Below, piece by piece: positions 56,036-61,324 of a stretch of DNA of 61,324 bases (the stretch's first letter is position 1; each line of letters begins with the position of its first letter). The DNA comes from Myrmaecium sp. VS I D KN 1 (lineage: Eukaryota > Ascomycota > Dothideomycetes > Valsariales > Valsariaceae), in NCBI GenBank assembly GCA_019775845.1, contig JADQAV010000022.1, positions 1 to 61,324 of the forward strand. The letters are read 5' to 3'. Under the pieces are notes generated by a model. That model worked only from the letters and a program-made list of their open reading frames with translations. It made no database searches and was not told where the DNA came from. A program made the translations under genes and the position numbers.

Positions 56036-56449
56036 ATGGTCCACACCTCCAACACCATGGACTCAGAGCCTTACCTCTACCTCCCCGTCCAACAACCCAA
56101 CACCTGGCTCCCCCTCACCAGCGACGCACCCGTCGCCCACATGAGCATGAGCATGAGCACGACCTCCACACCCACCTCCCCCAGCCTCTCCACCGCCGAC
56201 CTCCTCGGCTCCGAGGCCGCTCCAGCACTGCACCGCCCTCAACCCTTCCGGCGCGCATGGTACACTCGCTTCGTGCAGGACGAGGCGGGTGAGTCGTTTG
56301 GATTGGCGAGCGGAACGACGAGCCTGGAGGAGGCGGAGACGGTTGGGCGGGGGGCGGAGGTGGATGAGAAGAGGAGGGCGGAGCGACGGGGGAGCGGGGA
56401 TGATGCTTGGGAGAGGGGAGGGGCTGAGAGGGCTGAAAGAAGGCGATGA
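56036..56449 (+). CDS. Small hypothetical protein, unknown function
   Basis: A single exon of 137 residues. I do not recognise the family. It has an N-terminal MVHTSNTMDSEPYLYLPVQ, a short Met-Ser repeat (MSMSMSTTSTP) and a central segment with aromatic residues (FRRAWYTRFVQDEAGESFGL). The C-terminal third is strongly charged and rich in Arg, Glu and Gly. There is no signal peptide, membrane segment or known domain. The TATA box and a Kozak-like CCATCATGG at the start favour a real gene, and the A-rich, CA-rich leader is typical of highly expressed fungal genes. The purine-biased 3' half could also be an accidental open frame, so confidence is moderate. Confidence 0.42.
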   Translation: MVHTSNTMDSEPYLYLPVQQPNTWLPLTSDAPVAHMSMSMSTTSTPTSPSLSTADLLGSEAAPALHRPQPFRRAWYTRFVQDEAGESFGLASGTTSLEEAETVGRGAEVDEKRRAERRGSGDDAWERGGAERAERRR

Positions 56450-57335
56450 GGGAAGGAAAGGAAAAAGGGGAGATAGGAGAACGGCTGGAAAAGTCGAAAC
56501 CATGCGAGAAAAAAGAAACGACACATGGGATGGCGGGCTTTCTCTTATATCCATCCCCACCGGAAAACGAAAAGGAGAAAAACAGCCGTGCTTTCGGGAG
56601 AGTTCGGAAATCAAGACATCGGGAAAAGAAGGGAGACTTTTATCCGTTTTCTTCGGGCGGAACCGGTGCGGGAGGACTCGAAGTACCGTTTGTATTTCCG
56701 GTGTCACGTTAGGAGTAAGGATGCTTTTTGGAAATCACTCCACTCTTCGGGGCCTGGGGCAGGGATGACGGTACCTGGGGAAGAGGACATAAAATAATGG
56801 GAGGGAAACTTGGGACGAGGATAACTTGTGGAGTCCTTGATGCTTTGTATGATAATGAAGATTTATGAGAATATATAGATGTATATACCTTGCAATTCGC
56901 TACGGCTCAGGATCTCTAGTGCTCTCGACTCCTCTCCGGATTCATAGAGATCCTCCTCTTTCAACTTCTTCTCGTTCCCATACCGGCCCGTTCTTCATGC
57001 CATCTACGCTTTCGAATCTCTCAAAGGCGTCATTGTCCTTGCATGATATTCACCGCACTCCTCCGTAGCATCATGCACTACTATCCATCAATGCCCGCTC
57101 CGCCCTCGCACCTGCTTAATGCGTTCCTCCAGCTCCCTCAGCTACTACGACGCGCTACCTCAAGACCTCCAAGCCAAAAAAACAAACAAACAAAAAGCCC
57201 TTCTCCAACCTCCCCAATCCAAATGAAAGTAGAAGAAAAAGACACAAAGAAACAGAACACGCCCACCCCCTGCTTTCCACCTACATAATAGCAGCCCACC
57301 ACCCCCCTCACAAGCAAGCAAGCACCACATCAACC
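56450..57335. other. Intergenic region upstream of the tRNA
   Basis: These 886 bases hold the probable 3' untranslated region of the small protein gene and no supported gene. The A-rich sequence near 57175-57255 precedes the tRNA. Confidence 0.5.
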
Positions 57336-57443
57336 GGCCGGTTGGCTCAATGGTAGAGCATCCGCCTCCTACAGCTCTTCCCCAGCCAGGGAAAGTCATC
57401 GGAGTTCAGCGGAAGGTTGTGGGTTCGATCCCCATGCTGGTCG
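57336..57443 (+). tRNA. tRNA-Arg (anticodon CCT) with a 36-base intron
   Basis: The acceptor stem is GGCCGGT paired to GCTGGTC with three G-U pairs, and G is the discriminator. The D arm is GCTC/GAGC, the anticodon stem TCCGC/GCGGA and the T arm GTGGG-TTCGATC-CCCAT. The anticodon loop is CTCCTA, intron, A, so the anticodon CCT (57368-57370) reads AGG. The intron is 57372-57407, at the canonical position after nucleotide 37. CCA is not encoded. Confidence 0.93.
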
Positions 57444-57738
57444 TAAATCGGTTTCCCTTCTTTTTGTTAGGCGTTCAGGTGGGAGGCGTTATTGGTGAGA
57501 ACCCTTTTTTCTGAGGGAGGTGGTGGTGGAGGAAGGCTTTTTTTCGTAGTGTTGCGGGGCTGCGGTGCACGGACCGAGGGCGAACGACTCGAGCGGAGCC
57601 GAAGCTGCCCGTTGGGAGGGTTGGGTGCCTGAGGCTCACAAAGGAGAGGTGCCGAATTTTGGGACATACAAATACATCATCATGTCTATAAATACATCAG
57701 GCGTCTCAGAGAGCCTCATAATACATGTTAAACCATCA
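57444..57738. other. Short intergenic region after the tRNA
   Basis: These 295 bases carry the Pol III terminator and the 3' flank of the methyltransferase gene. A second T-run lies near 57538-57545. No gene. Confidence 0.5.
57461..57465 (+). terminator. Pol III terminator of the tRNA
   Basis: A TTTTT run starts 18 bases after the tRNA discriminator base, the usual stop signal for RNA polymerase III. Confidence 0.7.
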
Positions 57739-59340
57739 TCAACTTTTCCATAACGTCCGCTCCATATTCAACCGCCTCCACACGCCCACGAACCCCCCGC
57801 CAACGACCATCTCGCCCACCTTCGGCCGACAAACCATCTTCCACTCCTCATTCTCCTCGCTACCCTCCATCTCCTTAACCCTCTCCAGCGTCTCCTTGAC
57901 ATCAGGCAACACCGGCTGCTCCCCATCAACAGCATCAACCTTCGTCTCTTCCGCCGCCGACTCCCCACCCACCATAGTCCCCTTCTCCTCCCTCACCCGT
58001 CTGCGCACACTCTTCGGCATGACGGTGCGCACATCCCACAACCGTCCGCCCGTGCCGACCGTCGCGCCAATCTCAACCACCTGCTCCATGGCAAAGGGCA
58101 AGCGGCGGAGTTTAATCTCACGGACCAGCTCGCCGATCTGCGTGACGCTGGGGTTGAAGACGGCGAGGATGCCGTCGGGGCGGAGGGCCTGGGCGGCGAG
58201 GGAGAGGGCGCGGTCGGCGGCGGGGAGGTCGAGGAGGATGTGGGAGAGGAAGGGTTGGTCGTTGCGAAGGGCGAGGTGCTTGGCGAGCCAGCTCGCCACG
58301 TCGCCGACGTGGAAGTCGATGTGCGGGAGGTAGAGGCCCCGGCGGAACTGCTTGATGAGCTTGCGGGCGTGGAGGGAGTGTTTGGGGTTTGCGTCGAGGG
58401 TGTGGAGGATGGCGCGGCGGGTGGAGGGGTAGGGCGGCGGTGGTGGTGGGGAGGCCGGGGGCTGGGGGTCGTCGGCGATCCCGCCGCCGTCGCCGAGGTA
58501 GGGGATTTCTTCGTCTTCTTCTGCTAGAGGGGAGGAGACGGTGGGTGGTGGGGTTATGGGGGTTTCGTCGGCGATGGATTCGGACGGGGTGTCGTCGTCT
58601 TGCGCTTCGACTTGCTCGGTTTGTGATCGGATGGGCGGGTTCACCCAGTGTCGTGGAGAGTGGAGACGGGCTTCGGGTGGAGGGGTTGGGTTGGCGGCTT
58701 GGATTGCGCGAGCGAGATAGAGTGTGAGAGCGCCGTGGCCGGTGCCGGCTTCGAGGATTTCGATGGGGGGAGTCGCTGGAGGAGCGTTTTCGGGGGTGGG
58801 GGGTTCGACGTGGATGTCGAGGAGCGAGACGATGAGGTTGGCGTCGTCCGGGTAGATCTGGGGCGGTCAGCTACTGTTTGTCCGTCTAGTCTTGGGTGGA
58901 GCCAGGAGCTGGTGACTGACAGGTGTGACTAGACGTGGTGTGAGACGAATGTACTCGGGCAGGGAGGGCTCGAAGATGCGGTACTGGATGCCTTTGTGGG
59001 AAGCAATCGGGTCGCGCGGCCGTTTGCCAATGATGTCGGCGTGTTTCCAGATGCCATTGTGAGTGGAGATGATCTTGTCGGGGTGCAGGGGGCGCGTGAG
59101 GAGGCCGGGGGAGAAGGCGGTATCCTTCGTGGGCTTGAGAATGACGATGTCGCCCTCTGTGAGTGCGCAGTCAGCGGGGAGCGTCCGGGGGTGACGGATG
59201 GGTTGGTGTGGTGTACCTTGGAAGACTTTGCCGCCGGTCGCGATGCTACGCAGACATGGGCGGCATATGGTGATCGCGAAGCCACGGCGGTTCGCTCTTC
59301 GCAGCAGCGGGCGCACCGAAGCGCGACGAAGCGAGTCCAT
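57739..59340 (-). CDS. TRM61-like tRNA (m1A58) methyltransferase, probably mitochondrial
   Basis: Exons 59340..59217, 59156..58921 and 58857..57739 give 492 residues. The Arg-rich start (MDSLRRASVRPLLRRANRRG) suggests mitochondrial import. The barrel-like N-terminal domain includes FQEGDIVILKPTKD and SPGLLTRPLHPDKIIST. The GCD14/TRM61 linker is LTPRLVTPIYPDDANLI, with SAM motif I EILEAGTGHGALTLYLARAI at about 153-172. A Pro/Asp/Glu-rich insertion (about 180-255) separates motif I from HVGDVASWLAKHLA and the catalytic-region ILLDLPAAD. The C-terminal KMVCRPK and GFVGVWRR are also typical. Introns are 60 and 63 bases; the first is stop-free and a multiple of three. It sits next to a tRNA gene, probably by chance. 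A housekeeping RNA-modification gene. Confidence 0.85.
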
Positions 59341-60258
59341 CGGTGCGAGTGAGAGCGGAGGGCGGAGGAAGGTGGAGGGCTCGCGGAGTTGGAGAAAGTC
59401 GTACAAGAAAATGGCGACGACCTGGGCCCGGAAAGCTTTTGGAATCCGCGGAGATCGATCGGGCCCACCCCCGGTTGGTCCGGGCGGGAACGGCTGGAGG
59501 GCCTGCCGACCGCCGTTCTGGCCCGCCAGCCTCACCAAGCTCGGGCGGCCTTACCGTACAGCCTCGTGCTTTTGCACAGCAAGGTTGATTCGACTTTCTA
59601 TTTGATATCTCTTCAATCTTTAATTGTCTTATATCAATTCTCTTCGACATAACCTTCTTGCTTTCTGGATTTCTTACCATCGTGCCAGTTACACTCTCTC
59701 CTCACCTGCAGCTTCTTTCCAGCTTCGGGTTTCATCCATCTATATTGATAAATCTTTTCATCACCTTGCCATGCTCTTCGTGACAAAAGACAGTGCCGAG
59801 CGATTCAGACACAAGGAACAAAGGCCAGTATTTTCCGCGTTCATATGGATCTATCTTCCCAATTCGATCTCTCCTAGCCCGGCGAAGAATCCAACAGAAA
59901 TGAATATAGAGAGACAAGTCCTGTCCAAACAGGGTATGATATATAGATCTGAACGACAACTACACTGCAGTCATCGAAATGTGAATGCTCATAGCAGACA
60001 TGGCTTCCCTATTTTGAGCCCCTCTGGCTTTCCTGCCCTTGGGGGAGCTCCCACTGGCACGGGTTCAGTCCTCACCCATCCTCAGGTCGTGACTTCCTAT
60101 CACAGGCAGCTCTCCACACACCTCCTCTCCCTCATCCAGTTTGTTCCTTTTTCCTTACCAGTCACAACCCATCGCATACGCCAACTCCGACCATCGCTAT
60201 ACACATACACATACACACATTCATCCATAATATATTCAAACTACTCACTCATTCACAC
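59341..60258. other. Divergent intergenic region
   Basis: These 918 bases lie between the methyltransferase and tautomerase-fold starts. An open frame at 59624-60331 has no motif and overlaps the next gene out of frame, so it is not called. ACACATACACA microsatellite DNA lies near 60200-60222, just before the next gene. Confidence 0.5.
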
Positions 60259-61191
60259 ATGGCATACTACGAAATCACCCACCCTTACCCCATCCACCAC
60301 ACCACGCAATCCCTCCTCGCCGCCGAGCTGACCCGACTACACGCCGCCGCCTTCCACATCCCCCACTTCTTCATCACCGTGCAATTCCACCACCGCGACC
60401 CGAGCCGACATCCCGTCTACAACAGCGGCCGACTCGCGGTAAGGAACACTCCCTCCATCCCCCTACCATCCCTTTCCCACGCGCAAAGAAATCCAAAACT
60501 AACGGTCTCCGACCTTCCACCAGCGCCCCCACGCCCAAATCCACATCCACATGCCCATCCAACCCACCCCCTCCGCCTCAACATCCGTAGCCACGACCCA
60601 ATCCCGCACCCTCGCCACTCTCAGCCAGTCCATCGCCACCGCCTGGCGCAGCAGCAGCACCCAGGACCCCACCGCCGACGCGCCGGCACACCCAGCACCA
60701 GCCACCGAGCTCCGCAGCATCATCTTCCACGGCACCGTCATCGGGGCGCGGGAGCGTGGGTGGTGGGTCCCCTCGACGGACGGGGAGGTGAGTCTTTCCC
60801 CCTCTCCCCCAAACAAAAAGAAGGAAAGGAAAGGAAGGGAACGGAAGAGAATAGATCCTAACACCCCGCTCTCTCTCTTTTTTTTTTTTTATAGGGCGAT
60901 GACGTCGACGCGCACGACGTGCTGCGGCTGACGGCGGGCGGGCTGCGGGGGCGGGTGGCGGAGTTTCGCGTGCGGGCGCGGACGGCGCGCCGGCTGGAGG
61001 AGCGGGAGGCGTATCAGGAGCTTGTGGATGAGTTGGAGTGGAGGGGGGATTTGTGGGGTGGCGAGGATGAGGGGGAGAAGGAGGAGGGGAGGATGCAAGG
61101 CACCTCGCCTCCCCCACCCCGCCTACCCGCTTTCCCCAGGAGAGGTGAGGAGGGGGCGATGATTGAGGAGGAGGAGTGTACGGTGAGTTAG
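60259..61191 (+). CDS. Tautomerase-fold (cis-CaaD-like) protein lacking Pro-1
   Basis: Exons 60259..60438, 60524..60787 and 60895..61191 give 246 residues. The start YYEITHPYPI, the LLAAELTRLHAAAFHIPHFF helix and ITVQFHHRD strand match the fungal putative oxalocrotonate tautomerase family. ELRSIIFHGTVIGARERGWW is the second beta-alpha-beta unit. In active members the initiator Met is removed to expose a catalytic N-terminal Pro; here residue 2 is Ala (ATGGCATACTAC). Isomerase or dehalogenase chemistry by the classical route is therefore unlikely. A long charged tail (Glu/Arg/Gly-rich, about 165-246) follows the domain. Intron 2 ends with an unusually long T-run before TATAG. Confidence 0.78.
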
Positions 61192-61324
61192 CTGGTGGTG
61201 GTGGTGGTGGTGGTTGTTGTTGTTGTTGGGTTCTGGGGTGGAGGGCAGGGGAAGGAAGGAAGGAGGCGGGGGGAGAGGGGTGAATGAATGGAAGGACGAG
61301 ATAAAGGGGGGGGGGGGGGGGGTG
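61192..61324. repeat. GGT/TTG microsatellites and terminal poly-G
   Basis: A GGT run is followed by a TTG run at about 61194-61230, then GGAAGGAAGGA, and a 16-base or longer G homopolymer at the window edge. It is low-complexity DNA downstream of the last gene; the contig break may be caused by it. Confidence 0.85.

Noticed and set aside
59624-60331. 235-residue plus-strand open frame
   Set aside because: It overlaps the start of the tautomerase-fold gene in another frame and has no recognisable domain.
61194-61324. CRISPR-like or satellite array at the right edge
   Set aside because: These are simple trinucleotide and homopolymer runs without spacers.

Overview
The window is nuclear DNA of a filamentous ascomycete (Pezizomycotina). 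The signs are many short GT-AG introns of about 46-95 bases, CTAAC/CTGAC-type branch points, Zn2Cys6 regulators, a 6-methylsalicylate-synthase-type polyketide synthase (PKS), TTAGGG-type telomeric repeats and a RIP-like AT-rich stub at the left edge. I could not settle the genus. Exon structures were derived by hand from splice consensus, reading phase and family motifs. Every spliced model below closes in frame, but none has transcript support.

Region 1 (1-359) is AT/TA-rich, poor in CA/TG, and carries an interstitial telomeric repeat. Region 2 (360 to about 34.7 kb) looks like a secondary-metabolite cluster around a single-module PKS with KS-AT-DH-KR-ACP order. Around the PKS lie a RidA/flavin amine oxidase fusion, a phytanoyl-CoA-dioxygenase-like (PhyH) enzyme, a class II aldolase, a ketopantoate-reductase-like enzyme, an EthD-domain protein, a secreted berberine-bridge-type FAD oxidase, an MFS transporter, an NmrA-like NAD(P)-binding protein, a P450 and three transcription factors. 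One of the factors pairs a C2HC-type finger with a Zn2Cys6 finger. A plausible scheme is that the PKS makes a small aromatic or lactone, the oxidases and aldolase/reductase tailor it (possibly with nitrogen chemistry through the amine oxidase), and the MFS protein exports it. The product is not deducible from sequence alone.

Region 3 (36.5-54.4 kb) is mixed: a rhodopsin-fold membrane protein, a large DDX60-like helicase, a secreted GH127-type glycosidase, an FAD monooxygenase with a poly-C/N tract in an intron, a cyanovirin-N homologue, an oleate-hydratase-like protein and an SDR. Region 4 (56-61 kb) holds a small unknown protein, an intron-bearing tRNA-Arg(CCT), a TRM61-type tRNA methyltransferase and a tautomerase-fold protein whose catalytic Pro-1 is replaced by Ala. 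I saw no CRISPR array, rRNA gene, recognisable intact transposon or virus-derived element.
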